Positions 38,785-46,906 of a stretch of DNA of 64,000 nt are shown piece by piece (within the stretch, counting starts at the first letter, position 1; every line of letters starts with the position of its first letter). The DNA comes from Raineyella fluvialis (lineage in GTDB: Bacteria; Actinomycetota; Actinomycetes; Propionibacteriales; Propionibacteriaceae). The position numbers and the translations under genes are program-made. The DNA lies in NCBI RefSeq assembly GCF_009646095.1, contig NZ_CP045725.1, forward strand, positions 2,914,001-2,978,000. The letters run 5' to 3'. The notes under the pieces are model-generated. The model was given only the letters and a program-made list of their open reading frames with translations, was not told the origin of the DNA and searched no databases.

Positions 38785-41700
38785 ATGGCCGGTTCGCTCG
38801 ACGACTCGTTCGTCCATCTGCACGTCCATTCCGAGTTCTCGATGCTGGACGGCGCCGCCCGCGTACCGGACATGTTCCAACGCGCCCAGGACCTGGGGAT
38901 GCCGGCGATCGCGGTGACCGACCACGGCAACATGTTCGGGGCGTACGAGTTCTGGAAGACCTCGAAGAACTACGACGTGAAGCCGATCATCGGCTGCGAG
39001 ACGTACATGACGCCGAAGACCCACCGCTCGGAGCGCAAGCGCGTGCAGTGGGGGGACGGCACCGGCGATGACGTCTCCGCCAAGGGCGCCTACACCCACA
39101 TGACGCTGTGGTCGGAGACCACGGAGGGGATGCACAACCTCTTCCGCCTCGAGTCGTACGCCTCCATCGAGGGCTTCTTCTACAAGCCGCGCGTCGACCG
39201 GGAGCTCCTGCACCGCTACGCCAAGGGCCTGATCGCCACCACCGGATGCCCCTCGGGGGAGGTGCAAACCTACCTGCGGCTGGGCCAGTACGAGAACGCG
39301 CTCGCGTCGGCCGCCGAGTTCCGCGACATCTTCGGCAAAGGCAACTTCTACGTCGAGATCATGGACCACGGGCTCGACATCGAGACCCGGGTCCGCGACG
39401 GCCTGATGCGGATCAGCAAGGAACTGGGCCTGCCGCCCGTCGTCACCAACGACTCGCACTACGTGTCGAAGGAGGACTCGCACGCCCACGACGCCCTGCT
39501 GTGCGTGTCCGCCGGCGCCCACCTCGCCGACACCAACCGCTTCCGGTTCAACGGCGACGGCTACTACCTGAAGTCGCCACGGGAGATGCGCGAACTCTTC
39601 CGCGAGATTCCCGAGGCGTGCGACAACACCCTGGAGATCGCCGAGCGCTGCGAGATCGGCTTCGACAACGCCATCGGCAAGTACATGCCCCAGTTCGAGG
39701 TGCCCGAGGGGGAGACCGAGGAGACCTGGTTCGTCAAGGAGGTCAACCGCGGGCTCGCCGACCGCTACCCGAACGGCGTCACGGCCGAGGTCCGTGACCG
39801 GGCCGACTACGAGACCGGCGTCATCCTGCAGATGGGCTTTCCCGGCTACTTCCTGGTCGTGTCCGACTACATCAAGTGGGCCAAGTCCCAGGGCATCAAG
39901 GTCGGCCCGGGCCGAGGGTCGGGCGCCGGGTCGATGTGTGCGTACGCCCTGCACATCACCGAGCTGGATCCCATCGAGCACGGACTGATCTTCGAGCGCT
40001 TCCTCAACCCGGAACGCATCTCGATGCCCGACTTCGACATCGACTTCGATGATCGTCGGCGCGGCGAGGTGATCCAGTACGTCACCGAGAAGTACGGCGC
40101 CGACAAGGTCAGCGCGATCGTCACGTACGGCACGATCAAGGCCAAGCAGGCCGTCAAGGACGCCGGTCGCGTGCTCGGCAAGCCCTACTCGCTGGGCGAC
40201 CAGATCACCAAGGCGATGCCCGACCCGGTGATGGGCAAGGACGTCCCGCTGCAGAAGCTGTTCGACGACAGCCACGACCGCTACCTCGAGGGGCAGGAGT
40301 TCCGGGCGCTCTACGACGCCGAGCCGGAGGTCCGCGAGGTCGTCGACACCGCGATGGGCCTGGAGGGCCTGAAGCGTCAGTGGGGCGTGCACGCCTGCGG
40401 CATGATCATGTCGTCCGAGCCCATCATGGACGTGGTCCCGCTGATGAAGCGGGAGCAGGACGGCCAGATCATCACCCAGTTCGACTATCCGTCGTGCGAG
40501 TCGCTGGGCCTGATCAAGATGGACTTCCTCGGGCTTCGCAACCTCACCATCCTCGCCGACGCACTGGAGAACATCCAGCTCAACCGGCACCAGGAGGTGG
40601 TCCTGGAGGAGCTCAGCCTCGACGACCCGACGACGTTCGCCCTGCTGCAGGCCGGCGACACCCTGGGGGTGTTCCAGCTGGACGGCGGGCCGATGCGGGC
40701 GCTGCTGCGCTCCATGCAACCCGACTGCTTCGACGACATCTCCGCCGTGGGTGCGCTCTACCGCCCGGGCCCCATGGGCGCTGACTCGCACAACAAGTAC
40801 GCCCGGCGCAAGACCGGCAAGGAGCCGGTCGAGCCGATCCATCCTGAGCTGGAGGAGCCCCTGGCGGACATCCTCGGCGAGACGTACGGCCTGATCGTCT
40901 ACCAGGAGCAGGTGATGGCCATCGCCCAGAAGCTCGCCGGCTACACCCTCGGTGGCGCCGACATGCTGCGGCGGGCGATGGGCAAGAAGAAGAAGAAGGA
41001 ACTGGACGCCCAGTTCGAGACCTTCAAGAACGGCATGCTGGAACGTGGCTACTCCGAGGCCTCGATGCAGACCCTGTGGGACATCCTGCTGCCGTTCTCC
41101 AACTACGCCTTCAACAAGGCCCACTCCGCGGCGTACGGACTGGTCTCCTACTGGACCGCCTACCTCAAGGCCAACTACCCGGTCGAGTACATGGCGGCGC
41201 TGCTGCAGTCGGTCAAGGACGACAAGGACAAGATGGCCGTCTACCTCGGCGAATGCCGCCGGATGGGCATCGAGGTCCTGCCTCCCGACGTCAACGAGTC
41301 GGCGGCCCAGTTCACCCCGGTCGGTGAGGCGATCCGGTTCGGGCTCACCGCCGTCCGCAACGTCGGTGAGCACGTGGTCGAGGAGATCATCGCGACCCGG
41401 GAGGCGCACGGTCGGGCCCGGACCTTCAACGACTTCCTCGATCAACAGCCGCTCGCCGTCTGCAACAAGCGGCTGATCGAGTCGCTGATCAAGGCCGGCG
41501 CGTTCGACTCGATGGGTCACCATCGCCGTGGGCTGATGGACTGCTTCGAGGAGGCGATCGACAAGATCACCAGCCGCAAGCGGAACGAGGCGAACGGCCA
41601 GGACGACCTCTTCGCCCTGTTCGGCGAGCAGACGGTCGAGGACGACCCCACCGCCGTCGTCGTCCCCGACACGGAGGAGTGGGACAAGCGGACGAAGCTG

Positions 41701-42324
41701 GCCTTCGAGCGCGAGATGCTCGGGCTCTACGTCTCCGACCACCCCCTGCAGGGCATGGAACCGGTGCTGGCCAGGCTCTCCGACAGCGGGGTCGAGCAGA
41801 TCCTCGACGAGGACGGACCCAAGGACGGTGAGCAGATCACCATCGCCGGCATGATCACCCAGGTCGTCCGCAAGCAGAACAAGCGCGGCGACCTGTGGGC
41901 GCTGATCTACGTCGAGGACCTCGGCGGCTCCATCGAGGTGAAGTGCTTCAACAAGGTCTATCAACTCGTCGCGCCGATCCTTGCCCCGGACACGATCGTC
42001 CAGGTGAAGGGGACCGTACGCCGCGAGGAGGAGACGGTGTCGATCTTCGCCCGGGAGGTGGTGCTGCCGAACATCAGTGAGGACCCGCACGGCCCGATCA
42101 TCATCACCATCCCCGCGGTGAGCTGCACCCCGCCCCGGATCGAGCAGTTGCGCGACGTGCTCGCCGCCCATCCGGGGGCCACCGAGGTGCGGGTCCGACT
42201 GCGCGGCAGCCAGGGCACCAGCGTGTGGCGGGTCCAGCCCGGACTACGGGTGGACGCGTCGGTGTCCGTGATGGCTGACCTCAAGGCGCTGCTGGGTCCC
42301 GCGAACGTGAGTGCCGCCGGATGA
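38785..42324 (+). CDS. dnaE: DNA polymerase III alpha subunit
   Basis: Replicative polymerase, DnaE1 type, 1179 residues. The N-terminal PHP domain keeps the metal-binding pattern (FVHLHVHSEFSMLDG, AVTDHGNMFGA). The polymerase catalytic aspartates lie in MPDFDIDFDDRRR (about 416-422). Also visible are GPGRGSGAGSM, ALYRPGPMGADSH and NKAHSAAYGLVSYWTAYLK, a tandem HhH region (INKRLIESLIKAG-like) and a C-terminal OB fold (ITIAGMITQVVRKQNKRGDL). ATG at 38785 is chosen as the first residue before SLDDSFVHLHVH; AGGAGG is 14 bases upstream, a long spacing. The end overlaps the next gene by ATGA. Confidence 0.95.
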   Translation: MAGSLDDSFVHLHVHSEFSMLDGAARVPDMFQRAQDLGMPAIAVTDHGNMFGAYEFWKTSKNYDVKPIIGCETYMTPKTHRSERKRVQWGDGTGDDVSAKGAYTHMTLWSETTEGMHNLFRLESYASIEGFFYKPRVDRELLHRYAKGLIATTGCPSGEVQTYLRLGQYENALASAAEFRDIFGKGNFYVEIMDHGLDIETRVRDGLMRISKELGLPPVVTNDSHYVSKEDSHAHDALLCVSAGAHLADTNRFRFNGDGYYLKSPREMRELFREIPEACDNTLEIAERCEIGFDNAIGKYMPQFEVPEGETEETWFVKEVNRGLADRYPNGVTAEVRDRADYETGVILQMGFPGYFLVVSDYIKWAKSQGIKVGPGRGSGAGSMCAYALHITELDPIEHGLIFERFLNPERISMPDFDIDFDDRRRGEVIQYVTEKYGADKVSAIVTYGTIKAKQAVKDAGRVLGKPYSLGDQITKAMPDPVMGKDVPLQKLFDDSHDRYLEGQEFRALYDAEPEVREVVDTAMGLEGLKRQWGVHACGMIMSSEPIMDVVPLMKREQDGQIITQFDYPSCESLGLIKMDFLGLRNLTILADALENIQLNRHQEVVLEELSLDDPTTFALLQAGDTLGVFQLDGGPMRALLRSMQPDCFDDISAVGALYRPGPMGADSHNKYARRKTGKEPVEPIHPELEEPLADILGETYGLIVYQEQVMAIAQKLAGYTLGGADMLRRAMGKKKKKELDAQFETFKNGMLERGYSEASMQTLWDILLPFSNYAFNKAHSAAYGLVSYWTAYLKANYPVEYMAALLQSVKDDKDKMAVYLGECRRMGIEVLPPDVNESAAQFTPVGEAIRFGLTAVRNVGEHVVEEIIATREAHGRARTFNDFLDQQPLAVCNKRLIESLIKAGAFDSMGHHRRGLMDCFEEAIDKITSRKRNEANGQDDLFALFGEQTVEDDPTAVVVPDTEEWDKRTKLAFEREMLGLYVSDHPLQGMEPVLARLSDSGVEQILDEDGPKDGEQITIAGMITQVVRKQNKRGDLWALIYVEDLGGSIEVKCFNKVYQLVAPILAPDTIVQVKGTVRREEETVSIFAREVVLPNISEDPHGPIIITIPAVSCTPPRIEQLRDVLAAHPGATEVRVRLRGSQGTSVWRVQPGLRVDASVSVMADLKALLGPANVSAAG

Positions 42325-42914
42325 CGCGCGGCCCGTTGCCGCCCTCACTCTGGGGACCGTACGCCGGCTACGGCCTCGCGTCGGTGCTCCTCGGCTGCCT
42401 GGGTGGGGTGGTCTGGCGGACCACGACACCGTTGCCCGGCTACACCGTCGGACCCGATGAGAAGGCGGTGATCAGCGAGCTCGGACTGACCCAACTGTTC
42501 GTCGCGGACGCGCGCTACGCGCTGATCGCGATGGCCGGGGGACTGCTGCTGGGGGTGCTGGCCGTCGTACTGCTGCGGCACCTGGGGGTGCGCATCGTGC
42601 TGTGGGCCGTGATCGGCCCGGTCCTGGCGGGCCTGGCCGCGTGGGCGGCCGGGGTGGTCGGCGCCACCCCGTTGAAGGATCGCCTCGCGGTGGCGACCGC
42701 CGGCCGGACCGAGCCCGTCGACCTGGCGCTGAACGCGCCGGTCGCGGTGCTGCTGTGGCCCTTCCTGGCGATACTGGTGGTGCTGCTGTGGAGTGCGTTC
42801 GCGCCCGAGCCGACGCCCGTGGTCGCCGCCCGGTCAGTCGAGGGTACGGATCTGGACGACCTGGGCACCGAGCAGCCGGACCAGGTCAGCGGGGGCGATC
42901 TCGAGCTTCAGTGA
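42321..42914 (+). CDS. DUF2567-like membrane protein
   Basis: A 197-residue protein with about four membrane segments (GLASVLLGCLGGVVW, YALIAMAGGLLLGVLAVVLL, IVLWAVIGPVLAGLAAWAAGVVG, VAVLLWPFLAILVVLLWSAF). The stretch GYTVGPDEKAVISELGL before the second segment recalls actinobacterial DUF2567 proteins; match by eye only. ATG overlaps the dnaE stop. The last 27 codons lie opposite the end of ybaK, so the polar tail is read from both strands. Confidence 0.6.
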   Translation: MTRGPLPPSLWGPYAGYGLASVLLGCLGGVVWRTTTPLPGYTVGPDEKAVISELGLTQLFVADARYALIAMAGGLLLGVLAVVLLRHLGVRIVLWAVIGPVLAGLAAWAAGVVGATPLKDRLAVATAGRTEPVDLALNAPVAVLLWPFLAILVVLLWSAFAPEPTPVVAARSVEGTDLDDLGTEQPDQVSGGDLELQ

Positions 42915-43343
42915 CCGCTTCCCCGCGGACACGAAGATCGTCTCGTGCTCCAGTGCCGAGTCGTCCACGACGGTCGGCAGTGGTGTCCGCTGACCCAGCG
43001 GCGAGATGCCGCCGACGACGTAGCCGCTCGAGCGTTCGGCGGTCGCGGGGTCGGCCATCTGAGCCTTCTTCGCGCCGACGGCCCGCGCCAGCGCCTTCAG
43101 GTCCAGGTGGTGGCTGACCGGCACGACGCCCACCACGAGGTGACCCGAGCAGTCCGCCACCAAGGTCTTGAACACCCGCTCCGGGCGGACCCCCAGTTGC
43201 CGAGCCGACTCCGGCCCGATCTCGCCCTCGGCGTGCATGTCGACGGCGTGCTCATGCAGCTGGTGGGGGATCCCGGCCCTGACCACGGCCTGCAGGGCGG
43301 GGGTGCCGGTCGCCTCATGGGCCTTCTTGGAACGCTTGGCCAT
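42834..43343 (-). CDS. ybaK: Cys-tRNA(Pro) deacylase YbaK-type
   Basis: Trans-editing enzyme of the YbaK/ProX superfamily that hydrolyses mischarged Cys-tRNA(Pro); 169 residues. The catalytic Lys is K59 in ERVFKTLVADCSG, and the late GGISPLGQRTPLP loop is diagnostic. The ATG at 43343 is chosen because sequence before MAKRSKKAHEATGTPALQAV does not match the family. A GATGAT hexamer 6 bases upstream would suit a weak leaderless start. Its 3-prime end overlaps the convergent DUF2567-like gene by 81 bases. Confidence 0.9.
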   Translation of the reverse strand: MAKRSKKAHEATGTPALQAVVRAGIPHQLHEHAVDMHAEGEIGPESARQLGVRPERVFKTLVADCSGHLVVGVVPVSHHLDLKALARAVGAKKAQMADPATAERSSGYVVGGISPLGQRTPLPTVVDDSALEHETIFVSAGKRSLKLEIAPADLVRLLGAQVVQIRTLD

Positions 43344-43424
43344 GGCCCCATCATCCCACCCCGATACCCCGGCGGGCATCAGCACCGACTGGGATACTGG
43401 CGGTACGACCGAAGGGGGAGGCAG

Positions 43425-44126
43425 ATGAGGGCGCGTGTCCTGGTGGTGGACGACGAAGCCGCGATCCGTGACGTGTTGCGCGGCTATCTCGAGGCATCCG
43501 CGTACGACGTGATCGAAGCGGCGGACGCCGCCACGGCCCTCGACCTGGTACGCCGCGACGAACCGGACGTGGTGCTGCTGGACCTCGGGCTGCCGGATCG
43601 GGACGGGCTCGAGGTGATGCGCGAGTTCTCCGGATCGACGGATGCTTATGTGCTGGTGGTGAGTGCCCGGGCCGAAGAGATGGATCGTCTCGTCGGGCTG
43701 CGTCTCGGCGCGGATGACTACATCACCAAGCCGTTCAGCCCTCGGGAGGTGGTGGCCCGGGTCGAGGCCGTGCTGCGCCGGGGCCGCCGCCCTGTGGCGG
43801 AGGACCAGCGCGAGGACGATCGTCGTGAGTTCGAGGGGCTGGTGGTCGACCGGGGGCGGCGCGAGGTGTTGGTCGACGCTGCACCGGTCGAGCTCACCGC
43901 CCTCGACTTCGACCTGCTGGCCGCGTTGGGCGACGCGCCGGGACGGGTCTTCTCCCGGCGGCAGCTGCTGGAACGTGTCTGGGGCGGGGACTTCTTCGGC
44001 GACGAACGGATCGTCGACGTCCATGTCCGCACCATCCGGGCCGCCCTCGGCGACGATCCCGCGGCTCCCCGGTTCGTGGCGACAGTGCGCGGCGTCGGCT
44101 ACAAGTGCGTGGCGAGACCGCGATGA
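43425..44126 (+). CDS. OmpR-family response regulator
   Basis: A 233-residue two-component regulator. The receiver domain has the acidic pair (VVDDEAA), phospho-acceptor Asp53 (LLDLGLPDRDG) and Lys102 (DDYITKPFSP). The C-terminal winged helix has FSRRQLLERVWGGDFF and DVHVRTIRAAL, typical of OmpR/PhoB DNA binding to direct repeats. ATG at 43425 follows GAAGGGGGAGG; GATACT at 43393-43398 is a candidate -10. It overlaps the kinase gene by ATGA. The direct repeat at 46083-46100 is a candidate target. Confidence 0.93.
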   Translation: MRARVLVVDDEAAIRDVLRGYLEASAYDVIEAADAATALDLVRRDEPDVVLLDLGLPDRDGLEVMREFSGSTDAYVLVVSARAEEMDRLVGLRLGADDYITKPFSPREVVARVEAVLRRGRRPVAEDQREDDRREFEGLVVDRGRREVLVDAAPVELTALDFDLLAALGDAPGRVFSRRQLLERVWGGDFFGDERIVDVHVRTIRAALGDDPAAPRFVATVRGVGYKCVARPR

Positions 44127-45250
44127 GGCAGATGTTCGGCCGATTGAGCACGCGCCTGCTGCTGTCCCATCTGTCGGTGGCCGTGGTGGGGGCGGGCGTG
44201 GCCTTCCTGCTCGTGCGGCTGTTGGCCCCGGTGGACTTCGCCCGGCGGGCGGGAGTCGTGGCCGGAGGAGCCGGGCCGGGTCCCGGAGCGGGCTCGGCCA
44301 ACGCGGGCCGGGGACGGCTCCTGTTGGAAGCCTTCGACGCGGCGATCAACCAGGCCCTCGTCGTCGGTCTGGTGGCGGCCGTGGTGGTGGCGACACTGCT
44401 GGCCTGGCTGATGGTGCGCAGGTTGCTGCGGCCGCTGGACCGGGTACGGACGACGACCCGGGCGCTGGCCGGCGGCGACTACGCCACCCGCGTGTCGGTG
44501 CCGCGGGAGGTCGAACTCGCCCGGCTGGCCGAGGACATCAACGCCCTGGGTGGCGCATTGCAGGAGTCCGAGGCCCGGCGGGTCCGACTGATCGGTGAGG
44601 TCGCCCATGAGATGCGTACGCCCCTGACGGTGATCGACGGCTATGTCGAGGGGATGATCGACGGCGTCTTCGCGGCGACGCCGGACAGGTTGGCGGCGGT
44701 GTCCGACGAAGCCCGGGTGCTGCGCCGGCTGGCGGAGGACCTCTCCGCCCTGTCCCGCGCCGAGGAGGGACGGCTGTCCCTGGCTCCGGCGACGTTCGAT
44801 CTGACCGCCCTCGTCGCGGAGACAGGGCGCCGGCTGGCACCCCAGTTCGAGGACGCCCGCGTGGACCTTGCCCTCGTTCCGGCGCCGCCTCTGACGGTGA
44901 GTGCCGACCCGGATCGGATCGGTCAGGTCGTCACAAACCTGCTCGGTAACGCTCTTCGCGCGTGCTCGCCGGGGGACACGGTGACACTCGGCATCGATGC
45001 CGCCGACGGGCATGCGGTCGTCACCGTGGAGGACACGGGCCGCGGCATCGCCCCGGCGGAGCTGCCCCGGATCTTCGAGCGGTTCTACCGCGTGCCCGAC
45101 GCGACGACCGGGACTCGGACGGGGACCGGGTCCGGGATCGGGCTGACCATCTCGCGCAGCATCGCCCGCGCCCATGGCGGCGACGTGGTCGCCGCATCAC
45201 CCGGTCCCGGCCTGGGATCGACCTTCCGCCTGCTGCTACCGCTGACATGA
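44123..45250 (+). CDS. Sensor histidine kinase
   Basis: A 375-residue membrane kinase paired with the upstream regulator. Two membrane segments (about 11-33 and 78-98) flank a short extracytoplasmic loop of about 45 residues rich in Gly, Ala and Pro, too short for a known sensor fold. HAMP follows (RPLDRVRTTTRALAGGDY), then the phospho-acceptor His162 (EVAHEMRTPLTVI), N box (NLLGNALRAC), DTGRGIAP, FERFYRV and GSGIGLTIS. The stimulus is unknown; a membrane-embedded or envelope signal is plausible given the tiny loop. A strong terminator follows 2 bases after the stop. Confidence 0.93.
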   Translation: MRQMFGRLSTRLLLSHLSVAVVGAGVAFLLVRLLAPVDFARRAGVVAGGAGPGPGAGSANAGRGRLLLEAFDAAINQALVVGLVAAVVVATLLAWLMVRRLLRPLDRVRTTTRALAGGDYATRVSVPREVELARLAEDINALGGALQESEARRVRLIGEVAHEMRTPLTVIDGYVEGMIDGVFAATPDRLAAVSDEARVLRRLAEDLSALSRAEEGRLSLAPATFDLTALVAETGRRLAPQFEDARVDLALVPAPPLTVSADPDRIGQVVTNLLGNALRACSPGDTVTLGIDAADGHAVVTVEDTGRGIAPAELPRIFERFYRVPDATTGTRTGTGSGIGLTISRSIARAHGGDVVAASPGPGLGSTFRLLLPLT

Positions 45251-45252
45251 GT

Positions 45253-45281
45253 GGGGTCGCCGGTCCGTCACCGGCGACCCC
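45253..45281. terminator. Bidirectional terminator between the kinase and DUF2202 genes
   Basis: Perfect 12-bp stem GGGGTCGCCGGT / ACCGGCGACCCC with a CCGTC loop between convergent genes ending at 45250 and 45305. Confidence 0.85.
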
Positions 45282-45304
45282 TGGGACGTGGCGGGTGGTC
45301 CACG

Positions 45305-46014
45305 TCAGTTGGTGAGGCAGCTCCCGTTCCGCAGGCCCTGGCCGTTCATGGCACCCTGACCGTTCCGCATGCCCTGACCGTTCATGGCTCCCTGACCGTT
45401 GCGTGCACCCTGACCGTTGGGTCCGAGAGCCGGGGTGGCGCCCGGCCCGGCGGCGAAGGCGGCCTGGTGCCGCTGGGAGGCGGTCAGCAGGTGGCCGTAC
45501 ACCTGGTCGAGGTCGGCGTTGTCGGAGGTGTCGATGGCGGTCCGCAGGTCCGCGACGTCAGCCTTCTCCAGGTCCACGCCCACCTGGTAGGCGGCGCTCT
45601 CGGAGGTCTGCGCCTGCGCGAGCCAGTCGTTGTAGAGCTTCTGGACGTCCTTGTCGTCGTACGTTCCCGCGGTCGTCGACGGGTGGGTGAGTTGGTAGCG
45701 GTCCAGCAGGGCAAGCACCCGTTCCTCGTGACGCTGCTCGCTGCTCGCGATCCGGGTGAACGTGGTGGCGTCGGGGTACTTGGCCGCGATCGCGGTGTAC
45801 AGGTCCTTCGCCATCCGTTCCTCGTCCGCCATCCTCAGCAGGTCGGCCTTCTCCTTGTCCGACAGTGGCGCGGTCGGCAGGGCGGTGGCGCCCGCCCGAG
45901 GCGCGCTCGTGGGGGAGCGGCCATGGCCGGGCCGGTGGTGGCCAGTGCGAGCCCGCCGCCCGCGACGGTGAGCGTGGCGATCGCGAGACCGGTGACGATG
46001 TGTGTGCTTCTCAT
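45305..46014 (-). CDS. Secreted DUF2202 (ferritin-like) protein, with one-base frameshift
   Basis: Mature part is a four-helix ferritin-like DUF2202 domain with acidic/His pairs (RMADEERMAKDLYTAI, ASSEQRHEERVLALLDRY). The open frame upstream of it is Arg/His-rich nonsense, whereas the shifted frame gives a clear Sec signal peptide: MRSTHIVTGLAIATLTV, then GGGLALATTGPAMA with an AxA-type cleavage site, preceded by AGGAGG at 7 bases. Adding one base to the G run 45911-45915 joins them into 236 residues, so the start is ATG at 46014. The C-terminus is five NGQGxx repeats and ends in NGSCLTN. Function unknown; a metal-related envelope role is only suggested by the fold. Confidence 0.82.
45329..45418 (-). 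repeat. Tandem 18-bp repeat encoding NGQGxx
   Basis: Five 18-bp units within the 3-prime end of the DUF2202 gene, read as NGQGAR, NGQGAM, NGQGMR, NGQGAM, NGQGLR, with a partial unit NG after them. The two positions after NGQG vary, often Met or Arg. Confidence 0.85.
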
Positions 46015-46082
46015 CGGAGTCCTCCTGGTGTGGTTCCTGACTCCATGTCACCGCGCTCCTGTGGAGCAGGTCGTGGCCCGAT

Positions 46083-46100
46083 CGTGAAGATTCCGTGAAG
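46083..46100. promoter_or_regulatory. Direct repeat CGTGAAG-N4-CGTGAAG, candidate response-regulator box
   Basis: Two perfect heptamers with 11-bp period (CTTCACG on the minus strand) lie 69 bases upstream of the DUF2202 start codon. One-turn direct repeats are the form bound by OmpR/PhoP-type regulators, one of which is encoded 2 kb away. Confidence 0.5.
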
Positions 46101-46114
46101 GCGGAGGCGCCCCC

Positions 46115-46888
46115 TCAGCGCAGGGCGCCGACGAGTTCGACCAGCAGCGGGGCGACGACCAGCGCGGGCAGCAGATTGGCGACCGGGACCTTCCGGGCGT
46201 TGAGGATGCGCAGGCCCAGGCCGACGAGGATCAGGCCGCCGACGGCGGACAGGGCCATCAGGTGGGCTTCGGGCAGCACGTCGCCGACGACCCAGCCGGC
46301 CAGTGTCAGGGCGCCCTGGACCAGCAGCACCACACCCGCCGAGGCCATCACCCCGACACCCAGCGTCGCGGCGAAGGCGATCGAGCTGAAGCCGTCGAGG
46401 ACGGCCTTGACCAGGAGCTGGTCGGGGCCGCGTCCGAGGCCCTCCATCAGCGACCCCAGCACCGTCAGCGGACCGACGCAGAACAGGAGCGACGCGGTCA
46501 CGAAGCCGTTGACGAAGCGCCCCTCGGCGGAGGCCAAATCGGCGTCGGAGCCGACCGTCGGGCCTTCCCTGCGGACGAACCGCGCCCGCACCCAGTGGCC
46601 GAAGACGTCCAGGCGGTGCTCGATGTCGAGCAGCGACCCGATCACCCCACCGATCAACAGGGCCCCCAGAACGATCAGCACCGGCGCCGAGGAGCCGACG
46701 GCCGTGCGGAGAGCGGGGGAGAGGATGTCGGCGGTCGACAGGGCCCCCAGCAGCAGGGTGATCAGGCCCAGCGCATCGACCACGGTCCGCTGCGTCCGTT
46801 CCGGGAATCGCGTGCCGATCCACAGGCCCAGGGAGGAGCCCACCAGCACGGTGACCACATTGGCGAGGGTGCCGAAACCGATGAACAC
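46115..46888 (-). CDS. DUF554 family membrane protein
   Basis: A 257-residue polytopic membrane protein. The family pattern GFGTLANVVTVLVGSSLGLW at the N-terminus, LGALLIGGVIGSLLDIEHRL in the middle and ASLLFCVGPLTVLGSLMEGL next are characteristic of DUF554 (YdfK-like) proteins, with about seven membrane segments. Transport function is suspected but not known. GTG at 46888 is preceded on the minus strand by TAGTCT at 7 bases, shared with the hisD promoter. Confidence 0.88.
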   Translation of the reverse strand: MFIGFGTLANVVTVLVGSSLGLWIGTRFPERTQRTVVDALGLITLLLGALSTADILSPALRTAVGSSAPVLIVLGALLIGGVIGSLLDIEHRLDVFGHWVRARFVRREGPTVGSDADLASAEGRFVNGFVTASLLFCVGPLTVLGSLMEGLGRGPDQLLVKAVLDGFSSIAFAATLGVGVMASAGVVLLVQGALTLAGWVVGDVLPEAHLMALSAVGGLILVGLGLRILNARKVPVANLLPALVVAPLLVELVGALR

Positions 46889-46906
46889 GGACCGTAGACT
46901 AGCCGG
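46889..46906. promoter_or_regulatory. Shared palindromic -10 of hisD and DUF554
   Basis: TAGACTA (46895-46901) reads TAGACT toward hisD (6 bases before its GTG at 46907) and TAGTCT toward the DUF554 gene (7 bases before its GTG at 46888). The two start codons are only 18 bases apart. Confidence 0.65.

Noticed and set aside
38725-42171. 1148-codon open frame on the minus strand
   Set aside because: Antisense to dnaE, rich in Val/Leu/His/Asp/Gly as expected from reversed high-GC codons.
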